Shown in pieces: positions 10,001 to 25,000 of a DNA stretch of 64,000 bases. The stretch covers positions 794,501-858,500 of the forward strand of contig JAUJYZ010000376.1 in assembly GCA_033675265.1 (NCBI GenBank), read 5' to 3'. The position numbers and the translations under genes were made by a program. The first letter of the stretch is position 1. Every line of letters starts with the position of its first letter. Under the pieces are notes generated by a model. The model was not told the origin of the DNA, did not search any database, and saw only the letters and a program-made list of their open reading frames with translations. Source of the DNA: Actinostola sp. cb2023. Lineage: Eukaryota > Cnidaria > Anthozoa > Actiniaria > Actinostolidae.

Positions 10001-13000
10001 TTGGGCGAAACGAGAGAACCTTTAAAGCAGATACACGTCCTTCTACCAAATGGCACATGGATCTTTTCAAGATCGGCGCCAACTTTCTCTGGGAAGATGA
10101 AACAAATTTCTTTCACATCATCAAGTATTGAACTGGTCGCAACGTTTTTCATTTCAAAAAGATGCGAAACCAAAGCTTTCGACTTCTTTCTTGATTCTTT
10201 ATTTGGCTGCCTTTTACCTTCTTCTTCAACTTCACGGGCGAACTGCAGAAATTGTTCATCAGTTACTTCATAAATTAGTCCGATTTTACGAAGAAACGGC
10301 AGCCAAAGGACAGAGTCGCAAAATGGATCTGCTGGAAACATTTCTTGTCGATTTTCAAACATTACTCTGAACACTTCAATGGAAGGATCATAAAGAGAAG
10401 AAGAAGCTTGTCTCAATGAACCATCTCTTCCGAGGTCAAATTTGAGGTTGTGGAGGGCTTGAAGAAGCTTTTCCTTCTTAGCTTCGCTTGCATTTGAATC
10501 TTTGACATTGCGTGGATTCATGGTGTCTTCTAGTTCACTCAGCAACTCTCGAACAAACGTTATGTGGGCCAACCTCGCTTCTTTGCTCATCTCGTGAAAT
10601 TTTTGAAAAATTACATCGCAGTATACATCCACTTCATCTTTGGAATCGCATCCCAGAAAGCTATATAACTGCTCCAAGCTGTTGTAGTGGGTGAGAAACA
10701 CAATTTCATCTGTTGCTTCCCATTTATTCGTATCGTTCTTTGGAATTCTCCTGGGTAGAACGAATGCTTGCTTTCTACTTATGCTGATGAGATCACCATG
10801 AACAGTTGGATAAAACGGAAGTGATTTCAGATCTTCTGCATCCTTTGGCTGGAGCTCTACTTTGTGGTCATTAAAATACTTCAACACAGCCATACAGTTA
10901 CTTCGGTCAAGACCTTGGAATGATGCTGGGTCAAGTTTCAATTTCTGCAAAAGAACTAACAAAAATGACCGTGGATCACTTAGATTGGAGACAAGCTGTT
11001 GCGCGATCACAACTGAACTTGTAGGGAAGGTTAAATATTCATTGCCTTGAAGAAGTCTACAATTAAGTTCTGGAAGGCACATGTTATGAATAGATCCCGT
11101 CAAGTCTACAGATGAAATTGAGTCTCTTGAAAAAAGCACAGTTTGAGCCAGATGTAAAGGAACAAGGAAATGTTTGACATTTCGGACCTGAGGAACTACT
11201 TCCGTAGCTGGAAGGAGGCACCAGTCCTTAACGGGATCGAGAGCCTCTCGAATCAATTGCTTCTTTTCCATCATCATCTTCTTGCGTTGTTGCTCTTCCA
11301 TTTTCTTTCTTTCTTGATAAGGTGTATCATGGTTTGTATATAAGATGGCCGCTTGGCTTTTAACGTGTTCACTTAAAATTGGTTCCACAAAATGCGAAAA
11401 GAACCACCAAACGCGCCAGATCCATCGGCCAGACGGCAATTGGCTGTCCTTGTCCAACGGATTCCAGGTGATGTACTTACTAGACGATTTGTAAGACGAC
11501 TCATACAGCACCCTAGGAAGAAGTCTTGCAAACTCGGCGACGTCAAACAATTTAAAACCTTGGGGCATGCTATTCTTCTTGTCTTGGCCATGGAAAACAT
11601 AGTTGTAAAGTGTTCTATGGACAAACATGTGACGACAGTTGGGAAGTAAATCAAAGAACCCACTGAGGAAAACTGGCTCTGATTTATCAAAAACTCTAAG
11701 TTGATTATCTTCAGTCAATAACAGCGGTAGACCCTGTAGCTCTTGGCAGAAACATTCTTCTTCTTTTTTGCAATACTTAAGAACCAGAAGCAAGTTGTCG
11801 ATATTTTGAAATGGTGTTCTTTTGACTGGTGCAGGTAATGGTCCAATATTATTGGTCAGTACGTTAGTAGAACTGTACGTGCGGAAAAAGGAAATAACCT
11901 CTTTGGGAGAAATGCAATTTACGTTGATAGTGGAAACCACAAAGCACTGGTAAATTCTCATAGGCATGTACAGCAAATTAAACCCCACTGCAATCAAAGT
12001 GTCTCTCAAGACACTCACGTTCTTCGATGTTACTTCGACCTTTTGAAATGGGATGAACTTCAATTGTTCATCAAAGAACGCTTTGTCATGACCTTCTCCT
12101 GTTGGTGGGAGCCATTCAATTATCACCTCATCCCGTGGTGGATCTCCGGCTTTGCAGATGTGGCGCAATAATGGGAGAAGACGACTCCTTCTTGAATTCA
12201 TATGACGGTACACTTCTATAGCAAGGACTTTCCAGTACGGCGCGCTCAAATCCAAAGAAGGGAAAAACCTTTCATAGTATGAAAGGAAACATTCTGCTTC
12301 ATACCGGCCTCCTCTTAAGTATGTCCTGTTATCAGCTGCCACGTCCAAAGAGATAAACTGTCTTATCTCTTCCAACATAACAACATAACATGGGGCAACC
12401 ACTTGCCGCAAAAGGATGTCATTCCACTTGCTTCGGTAATCGCCTGTCTCGCTTTTCCACAGATCTCGTCTTGCCTCATGGTCGAGGGCAAAGTGCCCAT
12501 TGATATGAATTGGCAGCCCTGTTTCGAAAGGGAGAGGAAGGAAGCAATACGCTTTTCCTGGAGGTTTGATTGTTGACGAACTACTAATCAAACACGCAAC
12601 ACCTCCACGAGGAAGAAGACCAAGATCTTGTCGCTGATATGCTTTACCGATTTCTACTTCCTGACAGATTTCTTCGGTGCACTCCCAACCAATTTGTTGC
12701 ACGATCAGCCAATCTTGACAAAGACCTCGACTATCTTTAAGATGAAGAACATAGGACACCTTTCGCAATGGAACTTGAGTTATAGACATTTCTCCACTTT
12801 GTAATTGATTTCCAATCGCTTTGGCGTAGCTAGAAAATTCATGTCGCTTCTGTTCATCCTCTGCAGACATCGATGCTTCAACGTGGCAGATCGTCTTGAC
12901 ATTCCCATTGTCTTCAATTTCGCAAATTGAGATTTCTTTTACATTGTTGACAAAAAGTAACGCCTCAAGAATCTCCTCTTGAAAATTGTTCACCAGGGAA

Positions 13001-16000
13001 TCGAGTTTTTCAGTTGTCATTGGTTTGCTGCTGATTTTGGACGTCTCGGCCATTTTCTCATCGCGAAGTGGAAATCTAAACATCGTCCCACTGTCAATGG
13101 GAAAGTGTTGCTCAAGAAAACATGGCAATACATCTGTAAACCTTTCCCTAAGGTACTCGAGATCTTTGTACATTACTCCAGGATTCTCTGGGCTGGCACA
13201 AGGAGCATATTCCAAGTTAGGGTCAAATACACACATTACCTCTCCAATCTCGTCCCCTTTGGATATAAAGGATGGCACATCTGTCAGATGATAAACTGCA
13301 TTGAACCCGATACCGTACTGACCAGTCTTGTTTGGGTCGTCTCCTTTGTTTCCTTCACCAAGGTTCTGTATTCCTATGATGTCACTGTTGGTGAACGGGG
13401 CATTATTGTAAACACAAAGGGCTGGTCCTTGAAGGGGTTTCCAGCTGTCTTCGAACACTCGTTCATCGGGATGTTGTCGTGGATCTTTGATAAAACAAAT
13501 CTTACTGGCCTTAGCATCATCTGCATTCTGGAGAAGTTCTTTCATGATTGATCCATCACATGGATAACCTGTCAGGATACGTTTAAGTCTGTTCGTTAGT
13601 TTCTCCTTCTGTCCAAATGGAATGCCGATTGCAAGCCTGGAAAGTGATTGCTGTCTTCTTGACTTCACACCAAGTGCAATGCACGCCACTGGAGGAATAC
13701 CGCCACTCGCATAAATGATTCCTTTTTCATCGGGCATCCAGTAACAGTCCTTGATGCAAACTTCTGATGATGATCTCATGATTTTATCAGAATCAGGTAA
13801 ATAGATATCTCCATACTGTGCCACTACTTGTCTTGATGAAATGCGCACTTCTTCCATAGCTTCAACCAGCAAATCTAACAAGACTTTTACTTGAGCTTCT
13901 AGATCACTGTTGATCGAATTCTCGCCATGGTCTTCCCTCACTTTCCTAAGGGTATTTATGTAATCCTGAATTTCAAAACATTCTCGGACTCCAACTACCC
14001 TGAGTAATTCAGCAAACTTCTGCTTATACGAAAGAGGTACCATACATAAGTATGGAAGAAAGTGCACTCTGCTAGTGAATGCAATCTGGCTTGCATGAAG
14101 GAACTGGTTATCAACGAGAACAAACTTCAATGGAGCCAGAAACTCCTTCACTTCTTTCACTTCTTTCTCACTGTCTGTTGAAAGACGCTGGAAATATTCG
14201 TACAATTTCTCACAAGCCTTTTTCAATTCGCTGTTACTGACGGTGCATCTGGTAGCTTCTTTTGTCGTGATAACAGTTTCAAGCTGTAACTTTGCTGCAG
14301 TTAACGATACACTCTTCTTTATTTCTAAAAACTTTCCAACTCTCGAGTTCCAGTCAAGCTGACCGCATCCATCATCTCCGTCGTTAAGAATCGGTGCACT
14401 TGCGCTCACCAAATACTTCAAGCTTTTTGGATAAAGACTATCTGCAGCTAAGAAAGCGGTTTGCTCATATTCATCTCCTTTCCATTTAAAGGGGAACGTT
14501 TGGGGCCTTTTCAGAATTGGGAGGAAGCAGGTTCGCTGCAATTCCGCTTTGATTTCACTGCCAACGTGTTGGTTTCGCAAGAGCAAGAGCTTGAGCTTGT
14601 CTTCAATGAACGCAAGTAGCAACTTTGTTCGCTTTACAGACTGTCCATAGGATCCAAGGGTTGTGACGCTCCTTGCTCTCTCTATAACTTCCTTCCAATC
14701 AAGGTCATCTTCGCGCATACCCAGCTTCTTCAATTTGAGCAGCCGTTCGTCGGTACAAAGCTCCGTGCCATAAGGAAACTTCCCATCGTCAGATTTATAC
14801 AACTGTGCTGCTTTCCCATATGGATGGATCAGATCTTTAGGATACTTAAGTTGATGTCCTGTTGGAGAAGCAGGAATGCAGGGGTGGTCACGTACCAGAT
14901 CGTTAAGCACAGGCGAAGTATCGTCAATTGCGTACAGCACAAGGGAATCTCTTGTTCTTGCTTCTAGCACGTTAAGAAAGGGAAAAACAACCTTCTTAAA
15001 GAAGGATTCTTTGTCAAAACAACGTTCCATTATCTTCTTTCCCAATCCATATTTCTCAAATGAGTGGAAAATCTGATCAGGTATGTCAAGAGCAAATAAA
15101 GATTGTGACTTCGCAAAACAGTGCAGTGCATTTTGAGCAGCTTCGTTGATTCGTGTGTCATTCTTAAAAGAAGGCTCTAGAAAAACGACGCTGTCAATTT
15201 CTAACCACGTTACACCATCTGAGAATAGTTTAAGAGGTGGTATCTGAGCGCCAGGTAATCCAAAACATAACTTGCTGTAAAACTCTGATGCTAATCTATG
15301 ACAGTGTCCTTGTAGAACTTCATGGCCTAGAGGCCAGAGTAAGTGGTACTCGGAGCCACTCGAGCAGGTCGTCTTTAAATCCTCCAGGAGGCCAATGTAC
15401 GCTTGGCAAACAACCTCACTCATCAAAATCTTGTTCCAATTAGCACTACGGTCAAACTTATCATCTTCTGTCATCTCACGCAGATGGCGTCTGCTGTCGT
15501 CTACTGCAAAACATCCATTTATGTGAACTGGAAGTCCACTATGGATGGGAAGTGGAAGAAAGCAAAATACACTACCACACTGAAGGGAGGTGTCGTCTTT
15601 ACAGCTAGTTTGACTATTAGGAATGTGTCTTATTGGCTTTGGCATGAAATGCCCAGAGGGCGTTTCTACAAGCTGCGCTGCAACTCCAGCTGTGGGAAGA
15701 AGGCCTTTGGAGTGAAGTGACATTTCAAGAGCGCTGCCACTTACCATACAAGAGTGAACTAGCCAGGTAGTTTGCTTGTCTGAATTCCCATTGCTATCAC
15801 GACTAAAAAACACATTGCCATATGTCGATATTTTGCTCTCACTGGTAAGTATCAGGGCTGATTTCATCAAAACTTGAGCGGGAGGTATCGTTCCTTTATC
15901 GGTAACTTTCAATAAATCCGACGACACTCTCAAGATGTTGCTTTGTTTAACAAAGTCCTGCTTCTGTTGGGTCAAACTCTGCACTGGGATCGATAACGAG

Positions 16001-19000
16001 ACTTCCCGTGTGAGTCGGTGGATAACGTTAACACATGACTTTGAAATGGAGAACAACTCAATCGGCTGTGGGACTCCGGTCTTTTCGTTGCTCAGATGGT
16101 ACACACGAATAGTAAGCACATTCTGTGTGAACAGCAACAAGGACTCTGAACCAAACAATAGCATTCTAAGTAGCTCTTTGACTTGCTTAACATCGTAGTG
16201 AAGTTGCTTGATGCCACTTTTGTGCGCCTGGGTCTTTGTTCGTAGAGGAAACCGAAAGAGTGTCCCGTCGTATGACTTGATCGATCCATCTGGTCGAAGA
16301 TCGCAACCAAAGACGCCGTTGTAGGGCTTAAATTGATTGGCAAGCCTACGGAGAGTTTTCGTCGTTAGATTAAACTTGATTCCTGGTTTGCTCTTGTCTC
16401 GTATTGCCTTCCCAAGGTAAGTGGTATGAGGATCCAGTATAACGATCGATTCTCTACTTACGAAGCTAGGCACATCAGTCAGGTTGTATACTGAGTTAAA
16501 CCCAAGACCAAATCGTCCAATCTTTCCTGTGTCTTCTTCTTTAGTAGCTGCATTCAACTTAACGATGTTCTGAAAGTCGTCATTTGTGAAGACAGCATCA
16601 TTATAGGACCAGAGGGCAGGACCCTGGCACTCTTTCATGCCTTCATCAATCAAGTGTGTCATTGCATCATCATTTGTGCGTTCGTCGTAAAGGAATCGTA
16701 CTTCTGTAGCTCCAGCGTCATCAGCATTTTGGATCAGTTCTTTAGGAACAGATAGGCCATCAGTATAGCCTTCCAATAAACCTTTAAGGCGGTCTAAAAG
16801 TGACTCAGACTGGCCAAAGCTTTCCCCCATTTCTAGTTCATCTGCATCAAGGATTCGACTCATTAAAGTGGGAACCCCTAAGACTTCTGCTGTTGCAGTA
16901 GGGATATTGCGATGTATAAACTTGATCTTCACATCATCTGTGTCATCAATATCAATAACATCATGGCCTTGTTTCAGCCACTCCCGGTCACAGTAGGTGC
17001 ACTCATCTACCGGAACGAGTTCCAAAGACGTATCATCTTCAACATTTACAGGAACAAGAAGGTTTTCTCTAAGTCCTGATTCAAATGGTTCTCCATTTTG
17101 AGGTTTGAGGGCATTCAGGATATCAATAGAGTACTGCAAATCACGTTTTACGTCATGACAACTTGTGTTGTGATTGTACTCGAGCTCGACGTGTCTTTCT
17201 TTGATTCTGCGCAAGATGTTCAACAACAGATTGTTGTTGCATTCGAGTTTCATACCACATTTTGAAAAGAATGTAGCGAACTCTTTGGTTTCGCTTGGCA
17301 GAGAGCACAGGTAAGGCTGCAGGTTGAACCAAGGAACGTACAGAATTACTTCACTAGGGGAGGAGAACCCATCACCATTCCATACCCACTTGTGTATCTG
17401 CTGCACGTTAAGTTCTCCTATCACATTGTTGATGTCTTGTGAAGCAAGATATCTATAAATTGCTTTGATCACACTGATGAAGGTGTTTTTCTCTTTTTCC
17501 TGATAAGAGAAGATGACATTTCTAAGATGGCTGATTACTTCATCTATAGCTGGTTCTCTGTCCCAACCAAAGCAATGGGAAACTTGTGAATTGTCTTGCA
17601 CGTCCACTAAGGTTTGGAGCTTCCGACAAGGTAGAGGAACTTTGCTGATGCTGCATCTCTTGGACAGGCAAAAGAACTTTCGTATTTCCTAAGCAAGGCA
17701 GTGGGATACGTTTCTGACCTCTTATCAAACACAGGAATCCATGGAAAGGAATTCAGTTGGGATAAGAGATCAGTTGTTGAGTTCACGGGCTTGTGTTGGA
17801 GCAGTAATGGAGCATGTTGTAAACGTTCCAGTATAGCTTCGGATTTGGTTGTCGCTTTCATCACGTCTTGTATTTCATTTACCATTCTAGCGCTGAATAG
17901 AATATTGGAAGCAGTCACATCTGTCTTTCTCTTGAGACCCAGTGCCCTCAAATGCACAAGAACGTTGGACTTTGCGTAATAAGAACCCACTTTGGGGAAT
18001 TTTTCTGGCTCGTTCAGAAACATCTCTGTGAGATTTTTATCCTCTGGATCAAACAGCTCTCCGGGTTTCTTTCTAGTGCTATCCCCAGACATAATAAATG
18101 GAAGGCATGTCAGCAGTCTTTTGATTTCTTCAAAACCCGGCCCATGAAACAAGGTCAAACGATTAAGGGTGTACTCAATCAGCCCATCAATGTCTGGATC
18201 AGAGTACATACCATGCAGAGCATGGTTAAGCATTATCTTCACAAGTTCCACGTGGCTCATCGGTACAGTGCCAAGCAACTGGGCAAGAGTTCTAGTGCTG
18301 CCGTCACGGAGATCCACCATGTCGGTACATAAACGCACAGGGGGGAAATCGTCAACTGGGGCGGCAAGTGGAACTTCCAACAACGCAACGGGGCGCGATT
18401 GTCCTCCAGATCCAGGATGAGTGTTAAACAGCTTCAGCTTTTTAAGAAAATCTCTTTCCTTCGGCGTGAGCGTGGCTATGCGGGATAAGAATCCTCGCAA
18501 GGGTCTCATATCGGAGAAAGACAAGACAGACATAGATTGAGGATTACTGATGACTGCCATAATGAGAGCATCCAAAACGCCTTTCGGATTTGGTGGATTA
18601 ACATAATCAGGAACAAGAGTGTGATGCCTCATTAAAAACACAGGCAAGTTCTTCAAAACGGTTACACCAAAAGGAGACAAAACGTTAGAAACTGAGCTGT
18701 CTATCTGTTCACGATTGAAGGATTGGAGGACCAGACTCGATGGTCGCTGGATTCGGACAAGCTGAATCTTCTTCTTGTTTTCGATTGACACAGGTATCAG
18801 GGGAAGGCCACGAAAACCGTGCAATCCATTGGTGTAGTTGAAATACCTACCAAAGTACCTCCACAATTCCTCCAACCATTGAAATGTTGGATGGTTTGAT
18901 TTTCCAGGGTGCCATATCACGTGGCCGTTTGACTGTGTCCATTCAGTTGGTAATGCCTCGCGGAGATGGTTTTCAACAGCAACTTTATCAAAGTCACGTA

Positions 19001-22000
19001 GCTGCGTGTAGCCTATTAAAGAGAAGAAAAATGTCAATAAAAGAAAAATGAAAGTTATTTACAGTATTTACTGCACATTAACTTGATGCTGCCGGACCCA
19101 TGCAGAGGCGAAGCCCTGAGGCGGAAATGGATTATTTAGGCAAAAATGTAGCAGAAAGCGATAAACTGACAAAACTACTGAAGGTGAATAAAGCTAGTGA
19201 GTTCAAACGCAAATGCAAACTCAACAAATAAATTACCTTGTCGAACTGCATTCTCCAGCTTGTTCTTGGTATCCACATCAATATCTGAATCGAGGAACTT
19301 TGTTTGCATTCCAGGAAGCAAGGATTTTGGGTGGTCAGGTGAATCAATGTAGACAGCATTAATACAAGAGGATTTCTTCATGAAATCAGTGAACGTCTTG
19401 TTAGACAATGGCAGAAGCTGAAGACCTTCAAGATTACTGAATTTAGAATCACTGAGAACATACTTTAGAAGAGACAGCTTTTGATTGTATGGAAAGGTAA
19501 CGTAGTCAGCACGATTGGACTTTAAAGTTGCTCTCACTAAATCAGGTGTAATTTGCTTGATGGAGCCAGCAGTGAATTGGTCTACTGCTGTTCGTACATG
19601 TGTCGGAACCGTCACAATCTTTTGACCAACTTTATTCAACAAGTCGACAATGGTTTTCCCAGACTTCTCACTTTGTAAGTTGTCGAATATCACATCATTC
19701 AGCTTGCACCAAACTCCGCCACCTGCCTTGCTGTACAAGACCTTGTCAGCAAACAATAACGTGAACAACGGCTTTAGAATTACTCGCCATTTTACGTCAA
19801 CTTCTTTGAAATCCGGCCATGCTGAATAAGCGATTTCTCTCGGCATCCCTTGAGAAATGATGAAAAATATAAGCTCAGCATATGCTTTTGGTAGCACTTC
19901 ATGTAATAATCCCTTATTCCAAAGCAACGACTTGTCTGTAAGGTTCGTCTGGCCAGCACTTGGCCATTTCAGATGACGTCGGTTCTGGCTCAATGCAAAA
20001 AAGCCATTGACATGAACAGGAAGACCAGTTAAACTTTTGGCTTCTAGAGGCAACGGTAAGAAACAAAACACGTGTCCTTGTGGTTGTCCAGCATCTCCTC
20101 CGACTGCCAGTTTGTTTGTTGGCAAAGCCACGCCTACCCGTGGCATGTAACTGAGTGACTCGTCATTTATCAGTGCTGTCATCTCCGTAGACAGGTTAGG
20201 TCCACTTAAAAAATGCGTTATGACAAACGAGTAGACTGATTTTCTTTTCATCTCAGTGAAATCCTGTGTTACTATGGTAACATTGTAGGTCTCCTTCAGT
20301 TGGCCACAGGACTTTTGTTTTACTTGTGAGTTAAAACGCTGTCTTGCTTGTCTAACGGCAGCTTTACAATCCTCTGAAATTCCTACTGAAAACAGTTTTT
20401 CGTGGTTCTGACATCTCGGTGGTCCTCTCATAAAACTCGATACGTTCAACATTCATCAAAAACAGTACAACCAAATGGGCGTCACTCACGAAGCTTTTGA
20501 ATAGACCTTGAATCTTCTCTGTGGAATAGATAGTGTCTGACAGCTTTGACGGCTCCTGTCTGAACGGCAAACGAAACAACGTTCCTTCATAGCTCCCTTG
20601 TTGAAAAGCGTCTTCTGAGCCACCAAAGACTTCCTTATATGGAGCGAACTGGTCCGCAATACCTCTCATGTTCACAGCATCACCGGTCAGGTTCCATCGA
20701 ATTCCTGACCTCTTACCATCTTCATCACTGAAGTACTTTTCATGTGGATCGATTATCCCCAGGCTGTCACCACTTACTACACTGGGAAGATCTTAGAACA
20801 ACGACGTACACATTTTAGTACTTAAATTTTAGTACTTTTAAGTACTCATCACTTGAAATTAAATTTAAGTTAAAAGGAACGCAAGGTACCAAGTGGGAAG
20901 GGAACAAAATATGTAACATCGAGTTGTTTTCGTACGAGTGGGAAACCTACAGAGTTGCCGCGTCGTGGTAGAGAATTAAAGACATTCAATTCAACCAATC
21001 ACAGCGTTCAACTGAAATCATTGCTCGACTAATCAGAATGGTTGGACACGGCACAGTACCGTAACCGCACGAACTGTACCGTAACTACTTCCCACTTGAC
21101 TCTAATATTTCATACCTGTCATGTGGAACACAGACTTAAACCCAAGACCAAAACGACCAACTTTTGTTGGGTCCTTGACTTTAATACTGTCACACAACAT
21201 TCCCACTCCTTTCCAGTCTTCATCATTGAACCTTGCATCATTGTAAGCATATAGTGCAGGACCCTTCAAAAAAAAAGATTATATGTTACAAGAACTATAA
21301 TTGTATTTGCACACTATCATCAGGAAGTCTTTTTTTCCCAAGTAATGTCCTTCCTTCCATCCTCCCTTCCATTCCTCCCATCCTTTCTTTTCTCCCTTTC
21401 TTCCATCCTCCCTTCCTCAACTACCATTCTTTCTTTTCTCCCTTTCTTCCATCCTCCCTTCCTTTCCTACCATCCTTTCTTTCCTCCCTTTCTTCCATCC
21501 TCCCTCCCTTTCCTACCATCCTTTCTTTCCTCCCTTTCTTCCATCCTCCCTTCCTTTCCTACCATCCTTTCTTTCTTCCCTTTCTTGCATCCTCCCTTCC
21601 TTTCCTATCATCCTTTCTTTCTTCCCTTTCTTCCATCCTCCCTCCCTTTCCTACTATCCTTTCTTTCCTCCCTTTCTTCCATCCTCTTCCTTTCCTGCCA
21701 TCCTTTCTTTCTTCCCTTTCTTCCATCCTCCCTTCATTTCCTACCATTCCTTTCTTTATTCCCTTTCTTACATCCTCCCTCCCTTTCCTTCCATCCTTTC
21801 TTTCCTCCCTGTCTTCCATCCTGCCTTCCTTTCCTGCCATCCTTTCTTTCTTCCCTTTCTTCCATCCTCCCTTCCTTTCCTATCATCCTTTCTTTCCTCC
21901 CTTTCTTCCATCCTCCCTTCCTTTCCTATCATCCTTTCTTTCCTCCCTTTATTCCATCCTGCCTTCCTTTCCTACCATCCTTTCTTTCCTACCTTTCTTC

Positions 22001-25000
22001 CATCCTCCCTCCCTTTCCTACCATCCTCCCTTCCTTTCCTACCATCCTTTCTTTCCTCCCTTTCTTCCATCCTTCCTTCCTTTCCTACCATCCTTTCTTT
22101 CCTCCCTTTATTCCATCCTGCCTTCCTTTCCTACCATCCTTTCTTTCATACCTTTCTTCCATTCTCCCTCCCTTTCCTACCATCCTTTCTTTCCTCCCTT
22201 TCTTCCATCCTGCCTTCCTTTCCTACCATCCTTTCTTTCTTTCCTTTCTTCCATCCTCCCTTCCTTTCGTTCCATCCTTTCTTTCCTCCCTTTCTTCTAT
22301 CCTCCCTTCCTTTCCTACCATCCTTTCTTTCCTCCCTTTCTTCCATCCTCCCTCCCTTTCCTACCATCCTATCTTTCCTCCCTTTCTTCCATCCTTTCTT
22401 CCTTTCCTATCATCCTCTTTCTTCCCTTTCTTCCCTCACTCACTCCCTTCCTTCCTTTCCTCCCTTCCTTCCCTTCTTTCATGCATGTACTTCTTTCAAA
22501 TGATTGTGTCCATCAACTGGATGTTGCATTTCAGTTTGGTACTCGCATGTACCTACATGTCATCATCAATACCTGAAACTTTGCTAATCCTGGATGATGT
22601 ACATTATCTGTGCCATATGAATGATGATCTATTAAAAATTTCACTTCTTTGGCTCCAGCATCTTCTGCATTTTGAATGAGTTCCTAAAACCAAAACAGTT
22701 GTTGATTATATTATATTCCAACTAATACTGCAGTTTATCATCACTCAGTATTGTAAAAATAATTAAAATAATAATAATAATAGTGATGATGATGATGCTG
22801 ATGTGGTTGATAATGAAAATAATAATAATGATAATAGTAATACTAGTAATAATAGTAATAATAATATTAAATAATAATAAGTTCTTATATATTAGTGCAT
22901 TTCACAATGCCTCAATGCACTTTTGTATAATGGGATAACATTAACATTACTTTGATATATGAATGAACTGCAGATGACGTAATGAATGCATGATTCTTGA
23001 AGTATAAAGTAATTAAATAGGGAGTTACTGTAATATATATATATTATATAGAAATTCCTTAAGTACATCATTTTTTAGAGTACCACCCCACCCATGCCAA
23101 TAAATCTAACATATCAAGATGATTGACCCATCAAAGGAATTATTGGTTCCCACTAACATGTTAGAGTACCACCCCACCCATGCCAATAAATCTAACATAT
23201 CAAGATGATTGACCCACCAAAGGAATTATTGGTTCCCACTAACATGTTAGAGTACCACCCCACCCATGCCAATAAATCTAACATATCAAGATGATTGACC
23301 CACCAAAGTAATTATTGGTTCCCACTAACATGTTAGAGTACCACCCCACCCATGCCAATAAATCTAACATATCAAGATGATTGACCCACCAACTGCAGTA
23401 ATTATTGGTTCCAACTAACATGTTAGAGTACCACCCCACCCATGCCAATAAATCTAACATATCAAGATGATTGACCCACCAGAGTAATTATTGGTTCCCA
23501 CTAACATGTTAGAGTACCACCCCACCCATGCCAATAAATCTAACATATCAAGATGATTGACCCACCAAAGTAATTATTGGTTCCTACTAACATGTTAGAG
23601 TACCACCCCCACCCATGACAATCAATCTAACATATCAAGATGATTGACCCACCAAAGTAATTATTGGTTCCCACTAACATGTTAGAGTACCACCCCACCC
23701 ATGCCAATAAATCTAACATATCAAGATGATTGACCCACCAAAGTAATTATTGGTTCCCACTAACATGTTAGAGTACCACCCCACCCATGCCAATAAATCT
23801 AATATATCAAGATGATTGACCCACCAAAGTAATTATTGGTTCCCACTAACATGTTAGAGTACCACCCCACCCATGCCAATAAATCTAATATATCAAGATG
23901 ATTGACCCACCAGAGTAATTATTGGTTCCCACTAACATGTTAGAGTACCACCCCACCCATGCCAATAAATCTAATATATCAAGATGATTGACCCACCAAC
24001 TGCAGTAATTATTGGTTCCAACTAACATGTTAGAGTACCACCCCACCCATGCCAATAAATCTAACATATCAAGATGATTAACCCACCAAAGTAATTATTG
24101 GTTCCCACTAACATGTTAGAGTACCACCCCACCCATGCCAATAAATCTAACATATCAAGATGATTGACCCACCAAAGTAATTATTGGTTCCCACTAACAT
24201 GTTAGAGTACCACCCCACCCCAATAAATCTAACATATCAAGATGATTGACCCACCAAAGGAATTATTGGTTCCCACTAACATGTTAGAGTACCACCCCAC
24301 CCATGCCAATAAATCTAACATATCAAGATGATTGACCCACCAAAGTAATTATTGGTTCCCACTAACATGTTAGAGTACCACCCCACTCATGCCAATCAAT
24401 CTAACATATCAAGATGATTGACCCACCAGAGTAATTATTGGTTCCCACTAACATGTTAGAGTACCACCCCACCCATGCCAATAAATCTAATATATCAAGA
24501 TGATTGACCCACCAACTGCAGTAATTATTGGTTCCAACTAACATGTTAGAGTACCACCCCACCCATGCCAATAAATCTAACATATCAAGATGATTGACCC
24601 ACCAAAGTAATTATTGGTTCCCACTAACATGTTAGAGTACCACCCCACCCATGCAATAAATCTAACATATCAAGATGATTGACCCACCAGAGTAATTATT
24701 GGTTCCCACTAACATGTTAGAGTACCACCCCACCCATGCCAATAAATCTAACATATCAAGATGATTGACCCACCAAAGTAATTATTGGTTCCCACTAACA
24801 TGTTAGAGTACCACCCCACCCATGCCAATAAATCTAATATATCAAGATGATTGACCCACCAAAGTAATTATTGGTTCCCACTAACATGTTAGAGTACCAC
24901 CCCACCCATGCCAATAAATCTAATATATCAAGATGATTGACCCACCAAAGTAATTATGGTTCCCACTAACATGTTAGAGTACCACCCCACCCATGCCAAT

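Larger units (their letters stand above)
1542..21143. repeat. Segmental duplication, copy A
   Basis: From TATTATCCGAGTATGAG at 1542 onward the sequence is collinear, in the same orientation, with copy B starting at 42976. Both include the 3' exons of the plus-strand gene, several minisatellites, intergenic sequence, and the sacsin-like gene to at least the end of exon 3. Alignability may continue further, but copy B enters a tandem array and then the window ends. Differences are copy-specific insertions, minisatellite copy number and point changes. Confidence 0.9.

Noticed and set aside
12979..13551. Plus-strand open frame of 190 codons, conserved in copy B (54901-55473)
   Set aside because: It is the antisense of the sacsin SIRPT3 coding sequence. 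Conservation follows from the sense protein.
17613..20400. Programmed ribosomal frameshifting in sacsin copy A
   Set aside because: The sites are simple T-runs whose length differs in copy B, which reads through normally. No slippery heptamer or conserved signal.
21233..22679. Two overlapping plus-strand open frames of over 440 codons rich in Ser, Phe, Leu and Pro
   Set aside because: They are translations of the polypyrimidine minisatellite, which has no stop codons in C/T sequence. Two frames are open at once and the array lies in a sacsin intron on the other strand.
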